A stretch of 64,000 nucleotides of DNA from positions 186,001-250,000 of the forward strand of contig JAMZAV010001718.1 of the NCBI GenBank assembly GCA_024449915.1, in the 5' to 3' direction. The notes under the pieces are model-generated. The model searched no databases, had not been told where the DNA came from, and saw nothing but the letters and a program-made list of their open reading frames with translations. Of this stretch, positions 11,960 to 23,000 are shown in pieces. How positions within the stretch are numbered: position 1 is the first letter of the stretch; every line of letters starts with the position of its first letter. The position numbers and the translations under genes were made by a program. The DNA comes from Sweltsa coloradensis. Taxonomy: Eukaryota; Arthropoda; Insecta; Plecoptera; Chloroperlidae.

Positions 11960-12300
11960 CACAGAGCTCTTCTGTGTGCAAAATCCACGCCGAGCTACCG
12001 GAATGAATAGAGTAGACAAAGTTGTTATGTTGCTGGGAAAAAAATTTCGAGCTATTTGCTTGCTTTCGTTGAGGCCACTATATACGTGTATTTCAGGGCA
12101 GAGCGTTCACGCACTCTCCCCCTGGGCCCTGACCCGCCCGAGGTTAACTTCGGCGTTCGAGTGGCAACCGCGGCGTAAGACTTGGGGGGAGATCAGGGGG
12201 GGAATGCCCCCCCCCCAAATTTGGTCCGGGGGGCAGCGAGGGGTGGGCAGCGAGAAGGGGGGGGGAACCAATGTGGTTTAAATATTAATCCCAGGATTTA
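11960..12300. other. GC-richer island with C and G runs
   Basis: Composition shifts sharply to GC here, with a run of about 10 C near 12206 and G runs near 12225-12270. The overlapping open frames are products of these runs; no family resemblance and no splice sites. Confidence 0.4.
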
Positions 12301-12720
12301 TGTAGTAAATATGCACTTACCCCACACATATCAATCGACAGTCACTTTGGTAAAACGAAAATGTTTGCCTGTATAGTTAAATTTACTAAATGGTCCACTT
12401 CACGTTCATTTTTGCGTTTCTAGATCGCAGATAGTTACAGTCTGAGTGCAGCTAAAACATGACGAATAAGTTTTATGGTGGAAAATAAAATAAGCTACCG
12501 TTTGTTACCATTAGCTGGGGAAAAATATATATTTTTATTACAAAAAAAATTGTGGGTTAAATTTAAAATGTCTATTGTTTACCCATATTTTATCAAAAAT
12601 TGATGTTTCACATATTGAGGCACAGATCCGAAGAGTTAAGTGGGGTTTAATACTAAGCATAATAAAATTTATATTTTATGAAAAGGGACCAAAATAAACA
12701 TAACAAATCGCGATACTGTA
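12301..12720. other. Intergenic, nothing recognised
   Basis: AT-rich DNA without element ends, exons or RNA genes that I can support. Confidence 0.35.
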
Positions 12721-12725
12721 GTTGT

Positions 12726-13003
12726 TTGGTGAGCGTAGCGAAAATTCCATTTCACTAACCCGAATAAAAAAATTTTCCCGGGTGTATGTTTTCCCTTTTC
12801 TCTATATATATTTTTTGTATTATTGTCGGTTTGTTAACAGATTCGGCTAAACCGATACTCCAATTGCAAGAAATTTTATGGAGGCCTCGAAATCTTAGAC
12901 TTAGAATCCACGTTTTAGACGCAATCGAAAAATTATTTCTTATAACAATCACAATTTTACGATTTTTTCGATTTTTAAAAACATTCTTTGACTTATTTTT
13001 ATT
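12726..13003 (+). mobile_element. Helitron-like family A, 5' part only
   Basis: It starts 'ttggtgagcgtagcg' and carries the 'ccatttcacta', 'gttaacagattcggctaaac' and 'ttagaatccacgtttt' modules. It is cut off after 'ttctttgactta' and no 3' hairpin is present. Confidence 0.6.
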
Positions 13004-13500
13004 ATAAGATGCATATTACAACAGAGTACAAATTTCTCCACAAGTCCAAATCTAGCATAACCTAATGGATAGAAAACATAATTAATACATAAATATAAAT
13101 ATACAAAAATAATACATTTAACCTTAAACTTTGAAATATCAATTTAAATGTGAAAAAAATTTTCAATTATTTTCAATGAAAATGATTAGAGATATTCTTA
13201 AAGAAATAGAAAACAATTTTATGAAAGAAGAGACTAATGGAATAAGCTAGTATGAATTACGTTAAAAACCTAAAGCTGATGATCACAGATTTAAATTTAA
13301 AATATTTTTAGAGTAGAGATCAAGTCTGTTCCCTTTAGAGGTTTTAACATATTTTTAAAAAATTGGTGTAATCTTTTTTTGATGATGAATTTTTATGGGG
13401 GTCGAGGGTGAACTTACGGCTGGTGAAAAATTTTGTGAAGCGTGTATGTTTTGGGGGTATATGAAAAATTTAATTTTCCCAAGAATTGACTAGTGTTTGA
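13004..13500. other. AT-rich intergenic, nothing recognised
   Basis: No feature could be supported in this stretch. Confidence 0.35.
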
Positions 13501-13502
13501 TT

Positions 13503-14255
13503 AAAGGAAAACGCCTTAGTCCCGCCCCTTGTGGATGAGCGTATTGGGGAAAATTTAGCGCTTTGTTTACGCGGATTTTCTGTTGTTCTGTAAAAAAAAC
13601 ATACTTAGTCGAAATATTTTAAATTAATTTAATAAAAAAAAATTAACTTTAAATTTTTAAATTATCGTAATTTTAAAAAAAAAAAAAAAAATCGTGAAAT
13701 TGCAATTTTCATAAGAAAATAATTATTCTATTGCCTCGAATTAACACAAATATATTAATTATGAAATTAAGTTCTGTGAAAAAAATCACACAATAGGAAT
13801 TAAAGCATGTAGGTGTTATAAGTCAAAGAATGTTTAAAAAAAAAAGAAAAACGTAAAATTTTGATTTTCACGAGAAATAATTTTTCGATAAAGTTCAAAT
13901 TTCACACGAATATAAATTCATAAAGTTAAGGAAGGTTCTGCGAAAAAAAAAAATTACAGTCGGATAAAGCATGTTGGTGTTGTAAGTCGAAGAAATTTTT
14001 AAAAAATCGAAAAAATCACAAATTTTCGTTTTTATGAGAAAAAATTTCCCTATTGCGCTCAAAAACGTGGCAGTTCTAAGTTCAGAGATTTCGAAAGCCC
14101 CCCATTAAATTTCATCGCAATCGGAAAGTCGGTTTAAACCGGAATCGTGTTTTAAAAGACACATAAAAATACAAAAAAAAAAACATTCCGGATTTTTTTC
14201 TCCAGTGTAGTGAAAAGAAATCTTCGCTTCGTTTCTACGCTCGCTACGCTCATCC
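13503..14255 (-). mobile_element. Helitron-like family A, degraded
   Basis: The minus-strand 3' side keeps 'ggaaaacgcc' at 13506-13515 but the CTAG has mutated. The interior has repeated 'cacgaatataaattcata' and 'gttctgtgaaaaaa' modules. The 5' end is 'cgctacgctcatcc' at about 14242-14255. Confidence 0.55.
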
Positions 14256-14829
14256 CAAATTTTTTACAATTTTGTAAAAAGGGAAACCATGTCAGAACAG
14301 TTCCTTCGGTTTTCTTATGTCAAAAGGTTAGCATCTTTACAAAGTTTTGCATAATCTACTCTATGATACAGAAAAGTTACTTTTTATACATTGATGTTTA
14401 ATGAAACACTGTTGGACCCCTTTTTACATTATGAATTTTGGTGATTTGATATGGGTTCCAAATAGAGCTAGCATAACTAAATGAGGGGCCCAACAAGAGA
14501 GGGGGTACAAATTTGCATGTGGTCTTGAGAATTCCCTTTGAGCAGTATCGTCTTCAGAAACCAAGCAACTAAATGATTTTGGAATAATGTTAGAAAGGTG
14601 ATTCAAAAAGAAAGACATGAGATATCTAAATCCTTGACTTTTGTGACTCTTTCAAATTGATCATCGATTTTTGTGGATATGAAAATTTAAAAATGTTTCG
14701 TTTTTGTAATAAACTAATACTGCACACAACGCTTATCCGATGTAATGATTTTCACAGAACCTTAATTTTATAAATGTATTCGGTGAGACTTGAGCGAACG
14801 AAATTATTTCTCATGAAATCGCAATTTAC
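14256..14829. other. Intergenic, nothing recognised
   Basis: Two short open frames (14210-14401 plus, 14424-14618 minus) have no recognisable domains or splice context. Confidence 0.35.
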
Positions 14830-14837
14830 GTTTTTTG

Positions 14838-15320
14838 ATGAGCGAGCGAAGATTCCATTTTCACTACACTGGAGAAAAAAATTTCCCGGAAAAGTTTTTC
14901 TTTTTTTTCGTTGTATTTTTGTGTGTCTTTAACACGATCCCGGCTAAAAACCCATACTGATTGCGATGAAATTTTCTGGGGACCTTCGAATTTTGAAAAA
15001 GAAATGTCACGTTTTTGAGCGCAATCGAAAAATATTTCTTAATGAAATTCCCATTTTTAGTTTTTTTTTCGATTAAAAAAATTCCTTCGACTTATAACAC
15101 CTACATGCTTTTTTACGATGTTCTGATTTTTTCACGTAACCCTTTTTCATGATTAAAAATATTGGTGTGAAATTTGGCGCAATCGAAAAATAATTTTACA
15201 TGAAAATCGCATTTTTTACGATTTTTCGATTTTTTTAAAAATTATTTGACTTTCCGATTATTTCCCATTGTAATGATTTTTTCACGAACCTTTTTTAATG
15301 ATTTATATATTTCGTATGAA
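14838..15320 (+). mobile_element. Helitron-like family A, 3' truncated
   Basis: It opens 'ttgatgagcgagcgaag' and follows the family A module order through three 'cgattttt' repeats. It stops before any terminal hairpin. Confidence 0.55.
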
Positions 15321-16985
15321 TTTGTGCTGTTTTTGTGTGTTGTTTTTTGGGAAAATTTAATCCATCTTCGTAATCTTCACTCTCAAAACGTAATCTGCTG
15401 TTTTAATTTCGATGTTTAGTATCATCCCTTTAACATCGGATCCATCGTTTGCGTTTCCAGCATCAACTCATTTGTGAGCATGTAGCCTCGGGTCACGTGT
15501 AGAGAAGACAATCTGGTGTTACCGACCCGCCATGATTTGTGTTGTTTTAGTTTTAAACGTCCACGCTCTGTGCTTTACAGTTATCAATCATAGCATTGCA
15601 TGATCAGTTGGGAAAAAGAAATGCAAAAGTAAGATGATTTTGCATGGTGGTAGAAGCCGAGATCATGCCGTTTTTAGTTTGTTAGTGGTTTAAAACGATT
15701 ACACATTGAAATCGTTTTAAAAAAAAAGATGGTAGCAATTCTCGTGAACATCAACAGTATGGTATGGTCTCGTTCTCAATATGGTGACAAGGCAAGTTTA
15801 TCCTTTTAATTATAGTCGCCCCTGAGTTTCCCTTTCATCTGATGTCTAGCAACTAAAAATGCCCCCAAATTCGGAGTGTTTATTTAATAGTTAAAAAGAT
15901 TAACGCGTGGCTGTAGGGATGTAATTTTTTTCTCATTTTTGTACATGTGGATATCACAAGTTTAGTTTCTTTATTGAATTGCTTTTAAAAAATTAAAAAT
16001 TCATTCATATTTTTGAAATTGGTGGCATTTGAACCCTAATTGTCCGCCAGCTAGAGGGCTAGATTACAAGTGGTTTCACAAGGTTGTGATAATATGAATT
16101 TGACCAACAGGCGAGCAATAGAAACAATAAACAAATTGTAAACCCTGAAAAAGCTTTAAATTTGGCTTATATAAGAACTTAATTTCGACAACTTAAAATA
16201 CCCTTTTAATTTATCTTTAATGTTTGTATACAAAATTACTTCACGTTCATGTGAGGTTTGAACCTTGTAAGTGCCAACGTTTTGGTAAAAAAACGTTGTT
16301 ACAAAATACCGACGATTAGTCACTAGACGGGCTATTTAACCACACTGATTTTTAGCGTGTTACAACCTACTTTTTTAACTACGAAGGAAGTTCGTACCCA
16401 AAATTTAAATTGCTTGTGTTTTTCATGTACCTAATTACCCCGGTTGTGGTAGTTTTCAATTTTATTTTACATTCCATGATGCTGGATGACACCTCGAAAC
16501 GCTCCACCTCTGGTGCAATATAAGGTGCCCGAGTGTACTAGCGCACCGCTACTTGACTGCGGGGGCCTTGTTAGTGTTGGAGTAAACCCAGATTGGGAAT
16601 CGTCGTAAAATCATACATGTTTTATATCCTAAAAAATGCTGACGAGAGACGAAAAGTTAAAAAATTTCTTCGTAGTGTTTGTCAGGATGGGCGACTCAAT
16701 GAAACAATAAATGTCTTATTATTATTTCAAATTCTGGTAACGATTATGTTCACATATCGAGTGATATAATTTCAAAAATTTCTAGAGTGTATATAGTCCC
16801 GGAAAATTTACTATTTGGGTTGGGGTGGATAAAACGGTTTTTGAAGGAGATTTGGTTTTATTAGACCCAAAATGTTAAAAGGTAATTTTTTTGATAATAT
16901 CAATACTCAATAATGTTTAGAATAAACCCCCTGTAATACCCTTCCAGTGTAATGGATGGAAGGCAGATAGGGTGATTTCGTTTTT
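15321..16985. other. Intergenic, nothing recognised
   Basis: About 1.7 kb without long open frames, tRNA-like boxes or inverted termini that I could identify. Confidence 0.35.
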
Positions 16986-18095
16986 CTCACAACGGAGTAT
17001 AATTCTTAATTGTATTGCCACCATGCCAAATTTCATGCTGGTAACTTAAATTTACAGTGTTTTTCACTAAAAATAATTTTTAGGGGTGGGGGTGGACAAA
17101 TTGGGCTTTGGAATGAATGTTTTGTTAAATTTGGGCTTGTCTTTAATATACTGACAAATAATTTTAATAAGCATTGAAATACCTATTTTAATTGTATCAA
17201 ATAAACCAAACTAATGTTAAGGGTGGAAGGACATAGGGTAAAATATTGCTTGCCTCCCGGCAGATTATATTTTTCGATTATAATGTACCTTCGTGCCAAA
17301 TTTCATATTGATTTCTCAAGGTGCCTCACTGGCGAGTGCTGAAAATCAAGGTAGTAAAAATATAACTATTATGGGGTGGGAGTTGAATAAAAGTAGTTTT
17401 TAGGAGATAATAATGGGTTGATTGGGTTAATTCCACATTATAACAATTTTTTAAAAAGTAAAATTTTAAAACAAAAAATTTTTGGGTTCGAGCTAGAATT
17501 ATTCAATTTTAGGGGTGATTAGGGGATGTTAAGTGAAGCATGTACATTCCCCCCGGGCTTATTTTTAATTCCCGATATTATTTATCTACCTCTATCCAAA
17601 TTTCGCGCTGTACCGGATTTGAATATTTTTCGCCAACAGATCTGGTGATTTCATGAAAAATAGTTTATACACATTGTTGAGGTGGAGCCAAATGCAATGA
17701 CCATGATTAGTTCCCCCTGAGACAAAAATAAAATCGTTTTTCAGCTAATAAATTAAAAATAGAATATTTTGCCCCATGGATCCAAATAAATAGAATTAAT
17801 TTGTCTCATGGGATCCAAATAAATCCCAATATTTGTCTCATGGTCCAAATAATAGAATAAATTTTGCATGGGACCAATAAAAAAAATTATTTGTCCCATG
17901 GGATCCAAATCCATTGATCCAAATCTCATGGGTCCAAAATAAATTTGGATCCCTGAGAAAATTTTTCATTTAGGATTTTGTTCCCGTGAGAAAGAATAAA
18001 TTCAAATTTAAAAAATTTTAAATAAGCACATTTGGATCCCGTGAGATTTGGATCATTAGGGTTTTGGGTTCCGTGAGACTTCCCTAATAATATAA
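16986..18095 (+). repeat. Composite dispersed repeat, copy 3
   Basis: It is collinear with 7600-7720 and then with 9700-10690: 'atgccaaatttcatgctgg', 'cctcccggcagattatattt', 'aaggtgcctcactggcgagt', 'ttcgcgctgtaccggat' and 'ggatccaaataaat'. It is more eroded than the other copies and includes several minisatellite units at 17780-17930. Confidence 0.7.
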
Positions 18096-18434
18096 AAATA
18101 ATAATAATAATAAAACAAAATATATTGATTTAATATGTATACCGTAAGCCATCAGCTTATGCGTGTATTTAAAAGCAACTATCCGAATAGTGACAAAACC
18201 GTCATTCCCCGGTTCATTTTGTTTTCCCACCGTTCGCGTCATGTTATCCGTGGGCGTAGCGAGTAGCTCCGAAAAGTCGAGGCACGATCGAGACCCCGAA
18301 ATCTAGGGAAAGAGAACAAATTTAATCGAATAAGGTCACTGTTTTTTCTTGATACTAGAACTGGGGCTGTTTTACGATCGTCCGATAAAAAGCAAAAAAA
18401 AATAAAAAAAAGATAAAATGCATGAAGCAATCTA

Positions 18435-18500
18435 GTTGGATGAGCAAAGCGAAGACTTCAATTTCACTTTTTTTTTTCTTTTATTTTTCACTTAGAGTCA
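18435..18500 (+). mobile_element. Helitron-like family B, 5' end fragment
   Basis: 'ttggatgagcaaagcgaag' followed by 'acttcaatttcac' is the family B 5' end. The rest of the element is absent. Confidence 0.5.
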
Positions 18501-18559
18501 CGCTCATAAGCTGCCTCTGTCCGTCAAGCCAAGGGTCTACTGGACGATTGGATCCCATA

Positions 18560-18920
18560 GGATCTTGTTTTGAGGATCATCGAATGTCCTCCAGGAGACT
18601 TAATAGACCTTGTGTCAAGCCTCAGTCGTCCGCGGTGGCTCAAATGATTGGGGAGCAGGTCCAAAGGGTAGACGGCATCGTTTTTTGTAATTGTCTTTCA
18701 TCTTCATCTATCACCACTCATCGTCTCAAATAGCCTTTAGTGCATTAATATGAGACGTTAAGCAATCAAGCATGATTGCTATATTTCCTATTAAAAACTA
18801 TCGATCTTTGGTTGGTTATCGCTCACTCGTCGATTGCGTCGGGGCCTGCAGGGTTGGATTGGTCGCTTTGATTTAAAGTCCCCCACTGAAAATCAGTTAT
18901 ATAACTGAGTGGGTAGACTC
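18560..18920. repeat. Dispersed repeat segments (two families)
   Basis: The right part (18790-18915), read on the minus strand as 'tctacccactcagttat..gactgattttcag..gacgagtgagcgataacca', matches 33363-33470 and 37970-38065. The left part shares 'aatatgagacgttaagcaat' with the repeat near 2757. Neither is coding. Confidence 0.5.
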
Positions 18921-19902
18921 TAAAAAAATTTATTTTTATTATTATTTATCAAATCAAGAAAAATAATAAAATACATAAATACAAATCCTTATTGCAGGGT
19001 TCGTCGAAGGTGTCTTGAGTAAGGCCTATTTACATCAAAATTATTTGTTAAAATTAACCTTATTTACTTATTGTTCCAGGAATTATTTGAGTGGAAAACG
19101 AACTTTTTTAAATGTAGGCCTACTAGAATAATAATTGTGTGTTTTTGTACAAACCAATACACACAAGTACCAACAATGAAACAAACAATAATTGATGTAT
19201 TGATAAATTTATTTTCCGTACAAATTAATTAATTTTAATTATGAAATTACAGCTAAGCTTCTAGTCAGTACGTCAGTATCTGTTAACAACAACAACAACA
19301 AGCAGTGCACATTTTGTGATAGTCAGCAGAATAAAGAGCTATTCTATAGAAGTATTTTTATATCATGTTGTGAAGAGCGTTCTCCGAATCGTATCATCAA
19401 ACTGTGGTCGTTCGTTTTGTGGTGGAGTCGTTTACCTGAAAAGACAAAATAAGAATTCAAGTTTACTGATTCAGCTCAAGTTACTGTATTCATAACATGA
19501 TTCTGGATTAAATATTGTGCAGCTTGCCAGAGCAAAAAATTATTGATGTATGTGCAGCCAGATTGTTAAATTTCTATCAAAGCGGCGGTCGATACAGCAG
19601 CATTAAAATGTTCGCTTTGGACACTCACAACTTGAAGATTTTGTGTATTTTCTTGCAAAAACTGGATTTAAACACAGTTCATCCATGTAAAACACCTACA
19701 TTTGTCTGTTTTTGTACAAATGTTATAAAAACTGATTTACAAAAACAATAAAACAAACATGATTGTTCACAAAACAATAATTGAATTAGATACAAATTAA
19801 TAACACAACCGATTTCAGACTGTAAGCTATTAATGAATAAATATTAGCAAATATAAATACAAAATTGAGTGAAAATGATATGATAATCTAGTCGACTTAC
19901 GC
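18921..19902. other. 3' flank of the OBP gene
   Basis: The minus-strand 3' untranslated region must lie here, but I see no single convincing polyadenylation signal near the stop codon. The open frame at 19515-19751 (plus) shows no family resemblance. Confidence 0.4.
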
Positions 19903-20010
19903 TTACTTGCCCGGGGGCGGGGGTGGGCCTGGGGGCATCATGTGTGGGGGCAGAACTGGGGGCGGCTTGCCAATCTTGGAGTGCCACGTCATCAGGATCC
20001 TACCGTAGAG
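19903..20010 (-). CDS. OBP exon 7 (Pro-rich tail and stop)
   Basis: Acceptor tttctag|CTC, 35 codons and TAA. It begins 'LYGRILMTW' and ends in 'PPGPPPPPGK'. The phase is right and no upstream stop intervenes. The tail is unusual for an OBP, so an alternative last exon is possible. Confidence 0.8.
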   Translation of the reverse strand, partial: LYGRILMTWHSKIGKPPPVLPPHMMPPGPPPPPGK

Positions 20011-23000
20011 CTAGAAAACAAATACACCACATGTTAACAAACTTGGATACAGGCGCGTGGGAAGTGGGCCCCTACACTTTTTACCGTGACCCCCCACACT
20101 CCAGAAAGTTAGAAATTCAGTCACGAATACCGAATATCGAATTTTGAATTTCCCGCTGTTCTTTTTCTATAGTTTTATAGTTTTTACTGTACAAAAAATA
20201 TTAATTTGGTATTGCATTCAGCCCACTTATTTTTTTTCTAGAACGCACCAAACACTCTAAAAACCTGATTTTCAAAATTTTCACCTGTGGCACTGTAGTT
20301 GGGGCCCCCCAAACCACCCGTGCTTAGATCTAAACTGGTGATATACTCGTAGTTACAAAAGCATCTTCCATTTCCCATGTGTATGCCGGCCCAAGCTTTC
20401 ATTGAGTAGATAAGAATATTAATAATATTGTATCGTATTAATTAGCAGCTGTAGGATTACATGGGAATGGGATATCGTAACATGTACATGCATTAATCCT
20501 AAATAAACGGTTTGCATATTCTAATTTCAATACGGCATCTAATATTGGCATCTTACTAGCAATGAGTTCGTCTGTTTAGATATGTTGGTTGTTTTAGCAG
20601 AGGTCTTTGATGGACTAAATAATCACTTTCGTGTTAACAGCACAATATATTAAATAAAAACAACACAAAATAGTTGAGCTTCATTAAATTTCACATTGTT
20701 CGCCCTTTTCTAGCAACCTACAAGTATAACGCATTCATGTGATGTGATGATGATCAACTCAAACTATTGAAGTATGAAAATGTTATAATGAACTGTAGAA
20801 AACTAAATTTCCAAATTTATAATAATTACAACTATTGTTGAGTTTTGAGTTTGACGGATTCTGATGAGACGACAAAATAGGGCTTTGTTTACTTTTCATA
20901 TTAAAGTAGAAATCAGTTAATTAAATCGGGTTTCGTTTCGTTAATTCGGTTCGGATAGATATAGCCAAAGCCAATTCGGTTCCACTGCAACTTAAGGCTA
21001 TTCGACCGCGTTTTTCTATTTCCCCAAATATGCTACCAACCAAGTCAAAATATAGTGAATGACTTTGAAACCTGGCTCTATTAGAAAATCAAAACTATTT
21101 TTTTCAAAATTTTCAGATCGGGCACACGGCAAATATCGCCTCTTCAAAATCATTTCCAACTTCAATTCGCCCAAGCTCACCATTAATAGGAGTTGTTTTT
21201 TGGTGGCATTAATTATCAACTGGTTTTCTCGAGTCTGACTGAGAGAAAATAGATTTTTGTTTACAATTGTCTTTTCTGCGAATTTTTTCGTTTGGCGGTA
21301 TTTTGTCCACCGATTTGTACCGCCAAACGAAAAAATCCGCAGGAAAAACAATTGTTAAAAAAAACTCTCAGTCAGCCTCTAGAAAACCTGTTGAAAAATA
21401 ATGTCACAAAAATACAACTACCTAGGTTGAATGGTGTGCTTGGGCTAATTGAAGTTGGAAATTATTTTGAAGATGCGATATTTGCCGTGTGCCCGATCCG
21501 AATTTTGAAAAACTAGTTTTGATTTTCTAAAAGATCCAGGTTTCAAAGCCATTTACTATATTTTGACTTGGTAGCATATTTGGGAAAATAGAAAAAACCG
21601 GTCGAATAGCCTTAACAAAATGTCACCCCATTTTTATCAATAAAATTTATTTAATTATTTACTTATAAAATGCTTCCTTTTGTTTTATTTGTCTGCGACG
21701 TCCTATCTATCCAACTTATTTCCCCTCGTCCTCCTGTTAAGACAGACAATTCCAATGTAACCATCAACATGTTTTAGAAACGTTCCGTTTACGTACGCTG
21801 AATGGCAATATTAAACCTCCAATTTCTTGGTTGCATTTGTACTTACCATGGGGTTACTGTTGAAGTAACATAAGTGAACCTGGTAAGCCGTATCACAAGC
21901 GTCAGCCCCAACTGGAAATAGTGAATAAGAACATGAGTGATAGACTAAAGTACTTATAATCAATAACGCTGTATATTTTATGTTACTTGGTGTCCACTTG
22001 TTAATGTTTTGCTATTGAACAAACATTGCACAGGCAGAATTGGCGGGTATATTAATTCATTTCATCATTTGTATATCTTTGTATATAAGTAAAGCCAGCT
22101 GATATTCCTACTCCTCGAATGCAAATTTAAAACTAAATCAAATTTAAAACTTTTATCTCGAGCGAATCGAGCAGAAAATTAGTATTAGTATCAAAGAAAA
22201 CTCCTAAATCGTAAAGACCTCATATCCTCATATTTTATAAGTATACCTGTATTTATTTTGTTACGTACACTATTTTATTGCAAATTCGGTACATGAGATT
22301 TTGGTTTCTGACAGTAAAATAACAAGGTGGAATAACATCACCATTCATTTGATATCGGTAGAATGGAATTAATTTTGGATTAACAAAAAACTGAAACATA
22401 TTTTTTTATTATGTTACAAAATCTAAATTAAATGCTTGCTATTATAACATTGCATTAGAAATTATCATAAAATATTAAACTAATTAACTGTGTATAAGAT
22501 TTATATTTTCAAATATTTTAACTGTAATAAGTGACATCAGAATAAATTTTAAATATCTTCAATACATGCAACTATTATTTTTACGATTAAATTAATTAAA
22601 GTATAGTTGAAAAGACGAGACGCGATGATAATGCGGCGGTTTTGTCGCGCATATCTTTTATCTACTCATGGGAATTAATTTAAAATATTCACTTTCTAGC
22701 TTATTACACTGTAAGTTAAAGTATTCTCTAGTAATTCGGACTCACCGGTCTCCTTGCAGTCGTGAACCATCTTGTGCCCCTCCTCTTTGACCTCGTGGGG
22801 CACATTGTTCAGAGCCTCTTCTAACACGAACTCTCCGCCGTGGGTCATCTGGAACACAGTAAAACTCCTGCTTGAGTAGAAGGTCTTCTTAATCTCCATG
22901 GTCCGGAGATAGTCTTCACAACGTGTAATATTATATAGCTTTATAGTTATGATGTGTTATTGAGTATTGTAAAGCGTACTCACTGCAAAACAATACAAGT

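Noticed and set aside
11702..12376. Frames with poly-Val and Gly/Pro runs
   Set aside because: They come from the TAC microsatellite and the C/G runs, not from genes.
21016..21516. Two long frames on opposite strands in OBP intron 6
   Set aside because: They are mirror images created by the 624-bp inverted repeat.
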